DNA of 64,000 bases from Myxococcota bacterium (GTDB lineage: Bacteria > Myxococcota_A > Bradymonadia > UBA7976 > UBA1532): contig JAKLJY010000024.1 of NCBI GenBank assembly GCA_023150895.1, forward strand, positions 1 through 64,000, written 5' to 3'. Below, in pieces: positions 1 through 7,002 of this stretch (its first letter is position 1; the number at the start of each line of letters is the position of its first letter). The notes under the pieces are model-generated. The model was not told the origin of the DNA, ran no database searches, and saw only the letters and a list, made by a program, of their open reading frames with translations. A program made the translations under genes and the position numbers.

Positions 1-836
1 CCGCGGCCGGCACCGGCCCGGGGGGCCGGGTGACGAAGGCCGATGCGCAGCGCGCCGTGGAGGGCCGTCGCGCCCCCGCCGGAATGCCCCCCGTGTCGCC
101 GCCGACCACCGAGGCGCCCTTGGCCCCGGCCGGGGAGCGCGACGAAGAGGTCGTCCCGATGTCGCCGTTGCGGCAGACCGTTGCGCGTCGCCTGCTCGAA
201 GCCCAGCAGAACGCCGCGTTGCTGACGACCTTCAACGAGATCGACATGTCCGCGGTGCTGGCCCTGCGCGGCGCCCACAAGGACGCGTACGAGGAGCGCC
301 ACGGCGTGAAGCTCGGGTTCATGTCGTTCTTCGTCAAGGCGGTCGTCGACGCGCTGCGGGCGTTCCCGGCCGTCAACGCGGAAATCCGCGGGACGAACGT
401 CGTCTACCGGCACTACGCGGACGTCGGCATCGCGGTCGGCGGCGGCAAGGGCCTCGTCGTGCCGATCCTCCGCAACGCCGAGTCGCTGAGCTTCGCCGAC
501 ATCGAGAAGCGCATCACCGACTTCGGGCGGCGAGCCAAGGACGGCAAGCTCAAGCTCGACGAGCTGACGGGGGGCACGTTCAGCATCACGAACGGTGGCA
601 TCTACGGGTCCCTGCTGTCGACGCCCATCGTCAATCCACCGCAGTCCGGCATCTTGGGGATGCACGCCATCCAGGACCGTCCGGTGGCCGTCGCCGGACA
701 GGTGGTCATCCGACCGATGATGTACGTCGCGATGACCTATGACCACCGCATCGTGGACGGCCGTGAGGCCGTCGGATTCCTGAAGCGCGTCAAGGAGTGC
801 ATCGAGAACCCCGTCCGGATGCTGCTGGAGGTCTGA
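1..836 (+). CDS. sucB: 2-oxoglutarate dehydrogenase E2 (dihydrolipoyl succinyltransferase), 5' end missing
   Basis: This gene runs in from outside the window; about 277 residues are visible. The frame is open from base 3 and starts within the peripheral-subunit-binding domain (GTGPGGRVTKADA), followed by a Pro/Ala-rich linker and the complete C-terminal acyltransferase domain. The catalytic His and Asp are in YDHRIVDGREAVGFL near the end, and that sequence matches the succinyltransferase (E2o) subtype better than the pyruvate type. It transfers succinyl from lipoyl groups to CoA in the TCA-cycle complex. The GTG at base 30 is internal and not the true start. The stop is 4 bases before the lipoamide dehydrogenase start, so the two are co-transcribed. 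The E1 gene would be expected upstream of the window. Confidence 0.93.
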   Translation, partial: AAGTGPGGRVTKADAQRAVEGRRAPAGMPPVSPPTTEAPLAPAGERDEEVVPMSPLRQTVARRLLEAQQNAALLTTFNEIDMSAVLALRGAHKDAYEERHGVKLGFMSFFVKAVVDALRAFPAVNAEIRGTNVVYRHYADVGIAVGGGKGLVVPILRNAESLSFADIEKRITDFGRRAKDGKLKLDELTGGTFSITNGGIYGSLLSTPIVNPPQSGILGMHAIQDRPVAVAGQVVIRPMMYVAMTYDHRIVDGREAVGFLKRVKECIENPVRMLLEV

Positions 837-840
837 CACC

Positions 841-2229
841 GTGGACACTCGGGAATTCGACCTCGTCGTCATCGGCGCAGGCCCCGGCGGATACATCGCC
901 GCCATCCGGGGGGCTCAGCTCGGGCTGAAGGTCGCCTGCATCGAGAAAGAGACGGCCCTCGGCGGGACGTGCCTGCGGGTCGGCTGCATCCCGTCGAAGG
1001 CCCTGCTCGAGTCGAGCGAGCGCTTCGCCGATGCGAAGCATGGCCTCGCAGCCCATGGCGTCCTCGTTTCGGGCGTGGCGCTCGACCTCCCCCAGATGAT
1101 GAAGCGAAAGGAGAGCATCGTTCGGCAGCTCACGAACGGCGTCGCCGGCCTCTTCAAGAAGAACGGGGTCACGCGCTTCTCGGGGACGGGACGCCTCCTC
1201 GCGCCGGGTCGTGTGGCCGTCGACGGCCACGAGCCGACCGAATTGACCGCCCGCCACGTCATCATCGCGACCGGCAGTCGGGTGGCCACGCTGCCCGGGG
1301 TCGCCTTCGACGGTGACCGCATCGGAACGAGCACGGAGGCCCTCGCCTACCCGTCCGTACCCGAGCACCTGATCGTGATCGGGGCGGGTGTCATCGGGTT
1401 GGAACTCGGCTCGGTTTGGTCCCGGCTCGGCGCGCGTGTGACGGTCCTCGAGTACCTCGACCGCATCTTGCCCGGCACGGACGACGAGATTGCCAGGCTC
1501 GCTCAGAAGGCGCTCGCCAAGCAGGGGCTGTCCTTTCAGCTCGGTGTCCGGGTGACCGGCGCCCGCGTCGAGGGTGAGTCGGTCATCGTCGAGCGTGAGG
1601 GCGGAGAGCCCGTTCGGGCGGATCGGGTGCTGGTCGCCATCGGCCGCACGCCCAACGTCGAGGGACTCGGACTCGAAGCCGTCGGCCTCGAGCTCGATGG
1701 GCGCGGCCGGATCCCGGTCGATGCGCATTTCGAGACGGCGGTGCCGGGCGTCTTTGCCATCGGTGACGTGATCCCGGGCCCCATGCTCGCGCACAAAGCC
1801 GAAGAGGACGCGGTGGCCTGCGTCGAGCGGCTCGTCACGGGATATGGCCACGTCGACTACGACCTGGTTCCCAACGTCGTCTACACCCTGCCGGAGGTCG
1901 CGTCCGTCGGGCAGACCGAAGAGGCCCTGACGCGCGCCGGCATCCCCTTTCGCAAAGGCTCGTTCCCGTTCATGGCGAACGGCCGCGCGAAGGCGTTCGG
2001 CGTCACCAATGGCCTCGTGAAGATTCTGGCCCACGCCGAGACGGATCGCATCCTGGGCGTGCATATCCTCGGACCCTGGGCGGGTGAGCTGATCGCCGAG
2101 GCGACGGCCGCCATGACGTTCGGGGCGACGGCCGAAGACCTCGCACGCACCTGCCATGCCCATCCGACCCTCTCGGAAGCGCTCAAGGAAGCCGCGCTCG
2201 CGGTCGACGGCCGAACGTTGAACCTCTGA
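841..2229 (+). CDS. lpdA: Dihydrolipoyl dehydrogenase (E3)
   Basis: A 462-residue FAD enzyme that reoxidises dihydrolipoamide with NAD+ for the 2-oxoacid dehydrogenase complex. Visible are the N-terminal FAD-binding GAGPGGY, the redox-active pair C44/C49 in GGTCLRVGCIPSK, the NAD-binding GAGVIGLELG, the FAD motif AIGDV, and the C-terminal dimer-interface HAHPTLSEAL with the His-Glu couple. Length is standard for the family. Translation starts at GTG 841; a GGAGG at 826-830 lies inside the end of the E2 gene, so the two are coupled. It ends close to a convergent TetR gene. Confidence 0.97.
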   Translation: MDTREFDLVVIGAGPGGYIAAIRGAQLGLKVACIEKETALGGTCLRVGCIPSKALLESSERFADAKHGLAAHGVLVSGVALDLPQMMKRKESIVRQLTNGVAGLFKKNGVTRFSGTGRLLAPGRVAVDGHEPTELTARHVIIATGSRVATLPGVAFDGDRIGTSTEALAYPSVPEHLIVIGAGVIGLELGSVWSRLGARVTVLEYLDRILPGTDDEIARLAQKALAKQGLSFQLGVRVTGARVEGESVIVEREGGEPVRADRVLVAIGRTPNVEGLGLEAVGLELDGRGRIPVDAHFETAVPGVFAIGDVIPGPMLAHKAEEDAVACVERLVTGYGHVDYDLVPNVVYTLPEVASVGQTEEALTRAGIPFRKGSFPFMANGRAKAFGVTNGLVKILAHAETDRILGVHILGPWAGELIAEATAAMTFGATAEDLARTCHAHPTLSEALKEAALAVDGRTLNL

Positions 2230-2247
2230 CCGGGGTTCCCGGCCCCG

Positions 2248-2856
2248 TCAGCCCGCGGGAAGGCCCATGATCCGGTCGAGGACGGCCACCATCGCGTCGG
2301 CGTGGGCGTCCACGATCGCGGGCTCCGTCGGCGGGTGACCCGCGAGGGCTTCGAAAAACGCCGGCGCAGAGAACAGCAGGTTCGCCCCGCCCATCGCGAC
2401 GAAGACGATGTGGAGCGGCGGCATCACGGCGGTGGCGTCCTTCGGGAGAGAGGCCGAGAAGAGCGCCGACACGCCTGCGATCAGCGGCGACAAGTGCCGC
2501 TCGACGAGCCAGTCGAACCGCGGATTCCGGTGCGTACTCTCGCGCAGCACAATCTGAGCGATCTCGGGCCGGTGTGCGCACTGGTGAACGAACCGCCGCA
2601 TGAACGCCCGCAGGATTTCCTGCGGGGGTTTGCCCGCGTCCTCGGCGGGGACCTGCCCGAAGGCTTCCCGGACCTCGCCGAACAAGAGGTCCACCGCTTC
2701 ACGCCAGAGGTTCTCCTTCGAGCTGAAGTGGTAGTGGACCAGGGGCTGCGTCACGCCGCACTGCCGGGCGATATTGGCCGTGCTGGTGCCCTCGAATCCG
2801 TGTGCGGCAAAGGCCTCGATGGCCCGCCGCAAGATGGTCTCCCGCGTGGCGCTCAT
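2248..2856 (-). CDS. TetR/AcrR family transcriptional regulator
   Basis: A 202-residue regulator. The N-terminal helix-turn-helix (about residues 8-55) carries the family pattern: 'GFEGTSTANIARQCGV' followed by 'LVHYHFSSKENLW'. The rest is an alpha-helical ligand-binding and dimerisation domain with no recognisable ligand signature. ATG 2856 has an AGGA four bases upstream. The gene is divergent from the diiron protein at 2925 across only 68 bases, the usual arrangement when a TetR protein represses both itself and the neighbour. The ligand is unknown. Confidence 0.9.
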   Translation of the reverse strand: MSATRETILRRAIEAFAAHGFEGTSTANIARQCGVTQPLVHYHFSSKENLWREAVDLLFGEVREAFGQVPAEDAGKPPQEILRAFMRRFVHQCAHRPEIAQIVLRESTHRNPRFDWLVERHLSPLIAGVSALFSASLPKDATAVMPPLHIVFVAMGGANLLFSAPAFFEALAGHPPTEPAIVDAHADAMVAVLDRIMGLPAG

Positions 2857-2924
2857 GTTTCCTTATAGACAACTCAGGGGTCGGCTGCTAGACCTGTGGA
2901 GACAACCTGATGGGAGGTGAGCCG

Positions 2925-4124
2925 ATGGCGGTCTCCGCGCTTTTCGAGAATCCGGCGGTGGCAAAGGTGCTCCCTGCGGCGGTGCGCCAGAATGTCGAAC
3001 GCTGGGCTGACCACGTCAACGTCCTTCTGGCCGTGCGAAACCCGGCGGTCATCCAGCAGATGGCCCCTTCCGCCGTTCGCGGCCTCTTCCTCCGCCAGGG
3101 TCGCCGCGACGAACCGACCCGGATGCGGGCGAGCCACGAGGCGCACTTCGACTGGTCGTACAAGAGCGACTTCCCCGAATTGCAGGCGCTCTACCAGAAA
3201 GCGAAGCGCATGCAATGGAACGCGGCGACGGACATCGACTGGAAGCAGAACGTCGAACCGCTGTCGCCGGAGAACCCCCTTCTCCCGCACGACTTCCTCG
3301 CCTGGGATCACCTCCGGGGTCTCGGGGTCCGCCTGACGCCCGCGGAGGAGCAGAAGTACCTCTACCTCGCCCTCTCGTGGATGCTGAGCCAGTTCCTCCA
3401 CGGCGAGCAGGGCGCGCTGCTCGCATCGGCTCAGGTGACCGAGTCCGTCCCGTTCACGGACGGCAAGTTCTACGGGGCCACGCAGGTCATGGACGAGGCC
3501 CGGCACATCGAGGTCTTCCACCGTTACCTCGAGACGAAGCTCAACAAGCGCTATCAGGTCAACGACAACCTCTTCACCATCATCGACAGCCTGATGCACG
3601 ACGGGCGTTGGGACATGAAGTTCCTGGGCATGCAGATCATGGTCGAGGGGCTCGCCCTCGGCGCCTTCAGCATGCTGTACAAGGTCACGCGCGAGCCGTT
3701 GCTCCGCCAGGCCCTGCGGCGCGTCATCCACGACGAGGCCCGACACGTGAACTACGGCGTCCTCGCGCTCCGGGACCTCTATACGCGCCAGCTTTCGGAG
3801 CGGGAGCGCATCGAACGCGAGGACTGGGCGTTCGAGGTCGCCGTCCTGATGCGCGACCGGTTCCTCGTCCACGAACTCTACGAGGAGGAGTTCGAGGGCC
3901 GGATCAGCCGCCGTCAGTGGAACGCGTTCATCGACGTTTGCCCCGGCATGTCGATGTTCCGCACGACGATGTTCTCGCGACTCGTACCGAATCTGCGCGA
4001 GATCGGGCTGCTCACGGACCGGGTGCTGCCCCACTACGAACGGGTGGGGCTCGGTCGCTTCATGCACGGGCGCTCGACCCTCGGGATGGAGGGCGACGAC
4101 TACGTCGACGATCGCGCGGCCTGA
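2925..4124 (+). CDS. Ferritin-like diiron protein
   Basis: A 399-residue mostly helical protein. Two copies of a carboxylate-bridged diiron signature are visible: 'FLHGEQ' followed about 30 residues later by 'MDEARHIEVFHRY', and 'IMVEGLALG' followed by 'IHDEARHVNYGV'. This Glu...Glu-x-x-His twice pattern is that of the R2/ferritin-like oxygenase superfamily, which covers ribonucleotide reductase R2-like and N-oxygenase-like enzymes. The substrate cannot be named from sequence. ATG 2925 was chosen over ATG 2910 because a strong GGGAGGTG at 2912-2919 lies 5 bases before it. It is likely controlled by the divergent TetR protein. It is not the short cyanobacterial aldehyde-deformylating oxygenase, which is about 230 residues. 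Confidence 0.82.
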   Translation: MAVSALFENPAVAKVLPAAVRQNVERWADHVNVLLAVRNPAVIQQMAPSAVRGLFLRQGRRDEPTRMRASHEAHFDWSYKSDFPELQALYQKAKRMQWNAATDIDWKQNVEPLSPENPLLPHDFLAWDHLRGLGVRLTPAEEQKYLYLALSWMLSQFLHGEQGALLASAQVTESVPFTDGKFYGATQVMDEARHIEVFHRYLETKLNKRYQVNDNLFTIIDSLMHDGRWDMKFLGMQIMVEGLALGAFSMLYKVTREPLLRQALRRVIHDEARHVNYGVLALRDLYTRQLSERERIEREDWAFEVAVLMRDRFLVHELYEEEFEGRISRRQWNAFIDVCPGMSMFRTTMFSRLVPNLREIGLLTDRVLPHYERVGLGRFMHGRSTLGMEGDDYVDDRAA

Positions 4125-4136
4125 AGAAAGAAGGGG

Positions 4137-4211
4137 CGTCCCCAGCGGGATTTGAACCCGCGTTACCGACGTGAAAGGCCGGCGTCCTGGGCCTGACTAG
4201 ACGATGGGGAC
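4137..4211 (-). tRNA. tRNA-Glu (anticodon TTC)
   Basis: Read on the minus strand, this 75-nt cloverleaf has acceptor GTCCCCA/TGGGGAC, an anticodon stem with loop CTTTCAC (anticodon TTC) and a T arm containing GGTTCAAATCC. The discriminator is G. CCA is not encoded. It lies downstream of tRNA-Lys, and both are probably cut from one transcript started at the promoter at 4328-4356. Confidence 0.96.
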
Positions 4212-4233
4212 AGAAAGAGCGGTTCGCACGGTG

Positions 4234-4305
4234 TGGGCCGTCTGGGACTCGAACCCAGAACCAACGGATTAAAAGTCCGCTGCTCTACCATTGAGCTAAC
4301 AGCCC
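4234..4305 (-). tRNA. tRNA-Lys (anticodon TTT)
   Basis: Minus-strand cloverleaf of 72 nt: acceptor GGGCTGT/ACGGCCC, D arm GCTCAATGGTAGAGC, anticodon loop CTTTTAA (anticodon TTT), T arm loop TTCGAGT, discriminator A. CCA is not encoded. It is 22 bases upstream of tRNA-Glu in the same transcription unit. Confidence 0.96.
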
Positions 4306-4327
4306 AAGGCGACCGTCAACGCGGGGG

Positions 4328-4356
4328 TAGATACCTCGCCCGCGAGTGCTTGTCAA
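4328..4356 (-). promoter_or_regulatory. Sigma-70-type promoter of the tRNA-Lys/Glu unit
   Basis: On the minus strand a perfect TTGACA -35 (4351-4356) is followed after 17 bases by TATCTA (-10, 4328-4333). The predicted start is near 4321, about 16 bases before the mature 5' end of tRNA-Lys. Confidence 0.85.
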
Positions 4357-4376
4357 GGGGAACTGGGGGTGGCCCG

Positions 4377-4405
4377 TTGACACCGCGAGCACCGGGAAAT
4401 AGAGT
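4377..4405 (+). promoter_or_regulatory. Sigma-70-type promoter of zapA
   Basis: Perfect TTGACA (-35, 4377-4382), 17-base spacer, TAGAGT (-10, 4400-4405). Transcription would start about 9 bases before the zapA ATG, leaving no room for a Shine-Dalgarno sequence. It is divergent from the tRNA promoter, with the two -35 boxes 20 bases apart. Confidence 0.75.
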
Positions 4406-4420
4406 CGACCGGCCTTCCCG

Positions 4421-4738
4421 ATGAAACATGAACTCCACATTGCCGGGCAACACCTGACCGTGCGGTCGACGGCCGACGCGAGCTATGTGCGCGGCATGGC
4501 GACCATGCTCGAAGAGCGTGTCCGGCGCGCCGAACAGCAGGGTGCGACCTCCATCCACGCGTGGATGATCGTCGCGCTCGGCCTCGCGGACGAGTCGAGC
4601 CGCCTCCGGTCGGAGCTCGACGCGCTTCGAGGCGCCGTCCGGGAGCGGGTCGATGCCGCGCTCGGACTCGTCGAACGCGCACAATCGCTGGAAGAGGCAC
4701 CGAACGGCCCGGGCGCGGCCGAGACCTGCGACGCTTGA
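4421..4738 (+). CDS. zapA: Cell division protein ZapA
   Basis: A 105-residue protein of the ZapA family, which cross-links FtsZ protofilaments at midcell. The N-terminal globular half (beta-strands 'HELHIAGQHLTVRS', then 'YVRGMATMLEERV') is followed by a long helix with the family-typical 'MIVALGLADE' segment and an extended coiled coil. ATG 4421 has almost no leader and no Shine-Dalgarno, consistent with the promoter just upstream. In many proteobacteria zapA is followed by the 6S RNA gene; the 228-base gap downstream here is discussed separately. Confidence 0.88.
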   Translation: MKHELHIAGQHLTVRSTADASYVRGMATMLEERVRRAEQQGATSIHAWMIVALGLADESSRLRSELDALRGAVRERVDAALGLVERAQSLEEAPNGPGAAETCDA

Positions 4739-4966
4739 TCCTCGCGGGGCTACGTGCCCTGCGCTGACCCATGGCGCGCCCCGAGATGAACAGGGCTGCG
4801 TGAGACCGACCTCCTTCCCCCGCCGTTTCCGGCGCGGCGCCATCATATCCTCTCCCCTCCGGCGCCCGATGCGCCGCGTGGGATCTGCCGACGACCACCC
4901 CGGCCGTCGGTCCTCCGACCGTGCAGACCGGTGCGCCGCCCTGCGGTGCATCTCCGAGCGTTGACC
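4739..4966 (+). ncRNA. Candidate structured RNA (possible 6S RNA) between zapA and rny
   Basis: A 228-base non-coding gap in the position where proteobacteria often carry ssrS (6S RNA). It is rich in potential pairing: GCCCTG with CAGGGC near the 5' side, GACCGAC with GTCGGTC over long range, and a CGGCGC-CCGAT-GCGCCG hairpin in the middle. I could not fold it into the full 6S rod with a closing stem, so the identification rests on synteny and general structure. It may simply be the rny leader. Confidence 0.3.
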
Positions 4967-6505
4967 ATGGAAATCGTGATCGGAATCGTCGTCGGCGTCG
5001 TTGCCGGCCTGGTCGTGGGTCGTCTCATCGCCCAGAAGGGCGGAGCCGACCCCCAGGCCCTCGACCGCGTCCGCGCGGAGGCCGAGCAGGCCATCGCGCA
5101 GGCCCGCAAGGAAGCCGAAATCGCCGCCCGGGAAGACGCCGTCGCTCTCACGGCCGACGCCGAGAAAGAGGCGGCCCGGATCCGGCAGGAGCTCGCCCGT
5201 CGCGAAGAACGCCTTCACAAGAAGGAGGAGAGCGTCGACGGCAAGGCGGACTCTCTTTCCAAGAAGGAGTCCCAAATCGCGAAACGCGAGAAGGACCTCG
5301 CTCGGAAGGAGAAAAAGGTTCAGACCTCCGAGGCCGAGATCGATCAGGCGCTGAACGAGGCACGACAGAAGCTCGAGCGACTCGCGGGCATCTCTCAGGA
5401 CGAGGCGCGGTCGTTGCTCGTCGACGAAGTGCGGGACGAGGCGCGCCGGGTCAGCGTCGAGGAGGTCCGCTCCGTCGAGGCCGAGGCTCGCAAGCTCGCC
5501 GAGGAGCGGGCGCAGACGATCGTCGCGGCCGCCATCCAGCGATACGCGAGCGAGCACGTCGTCGAGCGGACGGTCAGCGTCGTCAGCTTGCCGTCCGAGG
5601 ACATGAAGGGCCGGATCATCGGTCGCGAGGGACGGAACATCCGTGCGTTCGAGGCCGCGACCGGCTGCGACCTCGTCATCGACGATACCCCCGAGGCCGT
5701 GGTCGTCAGCTGTTTCAATCCCGTGCGTCGTGAGGTCGGCAAGCTCACGCTGGAACGCCTCCTCGCCGATGGCCGCATCCACCCCGCCCGGATTGAAGAA
5801 CTCGCCCACAAGGCGCGCAACGAGGTCGAGCAGATTGCCCGGCAGCAAGGCGACCGGGCCAGCCTCGAACTCGAAATCTCCGGCCTTCACCCCGAGCTCA
5901 TCAAGCATCTCGGGCGTCTGCACTTCCGGACGAGCTTCGCTCAGAACGTCCTGCAGCACTCGATCGAGGTGGGCCATCTCGCCGGGTTGATGGCCGCGGA
6001 GCTCGGGCTCAACGTCAAGGAGGCGCGTCGCGCCGGGCTCTTGCACGACGTCGGCAAGGCGGTCGACCACGAGGTCGAGGGGCCGCACGCGATCGTCGGC
6101 GCGCAATTGTGCAAGAAGTACGGTGAGAGCAAGGCCGTCGTTCACGCCGTCTCGGCACACCACGAAAACGAGCGGCCGGGCAGTGTGCTGGCGCACCTCG
6201 TCGCTTCGGCCAACGCCCTCTCGGCAGGCCGGCCCGGCGCCCGTCGCGAGCAGCTCGCGGCGTTCGTCAAGCGGCTCGACGATCTCGAGACCCTCGCTCA
6301 GGGGTTCCAGGGGGTCGAAAAGGTCTTTGCCATTCAGGCAGGTCGCGAGATTCGCGTCCTCGTCGAGAATGCACGGCTCTCGGATCAGGACGCCGACTTG
6401 CTCGCCCGGGACATCGCCCGCAAGGTCGAAACCGAGCTGACCTACGCGGGCGAGATCCGGGTGACGGTCGTCCGGGAAACGCGGGCGGTGCAGTTCGCGC
6501 GCTGA
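4967..6505 (+). CDS. rny: Ribonuclease Y
   Basis: A 512-residue membrane-anchored endoribonuclease that starts mRNA decay. Seen in order: an N-terminal membrane helix (IVIGIVVGVVAGLVVG), a long charged coiled coil to about residue 200, a KH RNA-binding domain with GRIIGREGRNIRAFE near residue 213, and an HD domain with LLHDVGKAVDHE near residue 358. Length is typical. ATG 4967 was chosen because the membrane anchor begins at once after it. The longer frame from 4931 adds a 12-residue arginine-rich segment not seen in the family. No strong Shine-Dalgarno is visible. Confidence 0.95.
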   Translation: MEIVIGIVVGVVAGLVVGRLIAQKGGADPQALDRVRAEAEQAIAQARKEAEIAAREDAVALTADAEKEAARIRQELARREERLHKKEESVDGKADSLSKKESQIAKREKDLARKEKKVQTSEAEIDQALNEARQKLERLAGISQDEARSLLVDEVRDEARRVSVEEVRSVEAEARKLAEERAQTIVAAAIQRYASEHVVERTVSVVSLPSEDMKGRIIGREGRNIRAFEAATGCDLVIDDTPEAVVVSCFNPVRREVGKLTLERLLADGRIHPARIEELAHKARNEVEQIARQQGDRASLELEISGLHPELIKHLGRLHFRTSFAQNVLQHSIEVGHLAGLMAAELGLNVKEARRAGLLHDVGKAVDHEVEGPHAIVGAQLCKKYGESKAVVHAVSAHHENERPGSVLAHLVASANALSAGRPGARREQLAAFVKRLDDLETLAQGFQGVEKVFAIQAGREIRVLVENARLSDQDADLLARDIARKVETELTYAGEIRVTVVRETRAVQFAR

Positions 6506-6594
6506 ACCCGACGGGGCGCTTGCCTCCGGGTCGGCTTCACCCCTACCCTCTGCCTCGCTTCTGAGTCCCAACCGTCCGGAGAATGAGGATCCTG

Positions 6595-7002
6595 ATGACC
6601 ACTGAGGATGTCGTCGAGAAGGTCAAGGCAGCATTCGTCGAAGCGCTCGGCGTCGACGAGGAGGACGTGACGCTCGAGTCGAAGATCTTTGACGACCTCG
6701 GCGCCGAGTCCCTCGACCTTCTCGAGATCGTCTTCCTGCTCGAGCGTGCCTTCGACATCAAGATCCCCCGCGGCGGGGTCAAGGAGGCCAGCCAGGCCGG
6801 CGTCGACCCGACGCAGTACGAGGCCGACGGGAAGCTCACGGCGCTCGCGCTCGAGAAACTGCGGGAGCTGATGCCCGAGGTCGATCCGGCGGAGATCAAG
6901 CCGGGCCTGGGCTCGAACGACATCCCTCGCCTGTTCCGCGTGCAGACGTTCGTGAACATCGTCACCCGGTTGCTCGCCGAAAAGGGCGTCGCCGTCGAGT
7001 GA
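6595..7002 (+). CDS. Acyl carrier protein (extended form)
   Basis: 135 residues. The phosphopantetheine site is S39 in DDLGAESLDLLEI, embedded in a normal acidic ACP fold (residues 1-50). Compared with a housekeeping ACP (about 78 residues) it carries an insert and a C-terminal extension of about 55 residues, including 'DPTQYEADGKLT' and a terminal helix. ATG 6595 has GAGGAT at 6585-6590; ATG 6583 lies too close to its upstream GGAG. The stop overlaps the start of the reductase-like gene by 4 bases, so the pair is translationally coupled. A dedicated carrier for that reductase is the simplest reading. Confidence 0.85.
   Translation: MTTEDVVEKVKAAFVEALGVDEEDVTLESKIFDDLGAESLDLLEIVFLLERAFDIKIPRGGVKEASQAGVDPTQYEADGKLTALALEKLRELMPEVDPAEIKPGLGSNDIPRLFRVQTFVNIVTRLLAEKGVAVE

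Noticed and set aside
2230-2247. CCGGG-GTT-CCCGG between lpdA and the TetR gene as a terminator.
   Set aside because: The stem is only 5 bp and no T run follows on either strand.
2925-4124. The diiron protein as an aldehyde-deformylating oxygenase partner of the acyl-ACP-reductase-like gene.
   Set aside because: It is far longer than that family, lies 3 kb from the reductase-like gene in a separate unit with its own TetR regulator, and the motif spacing differs.
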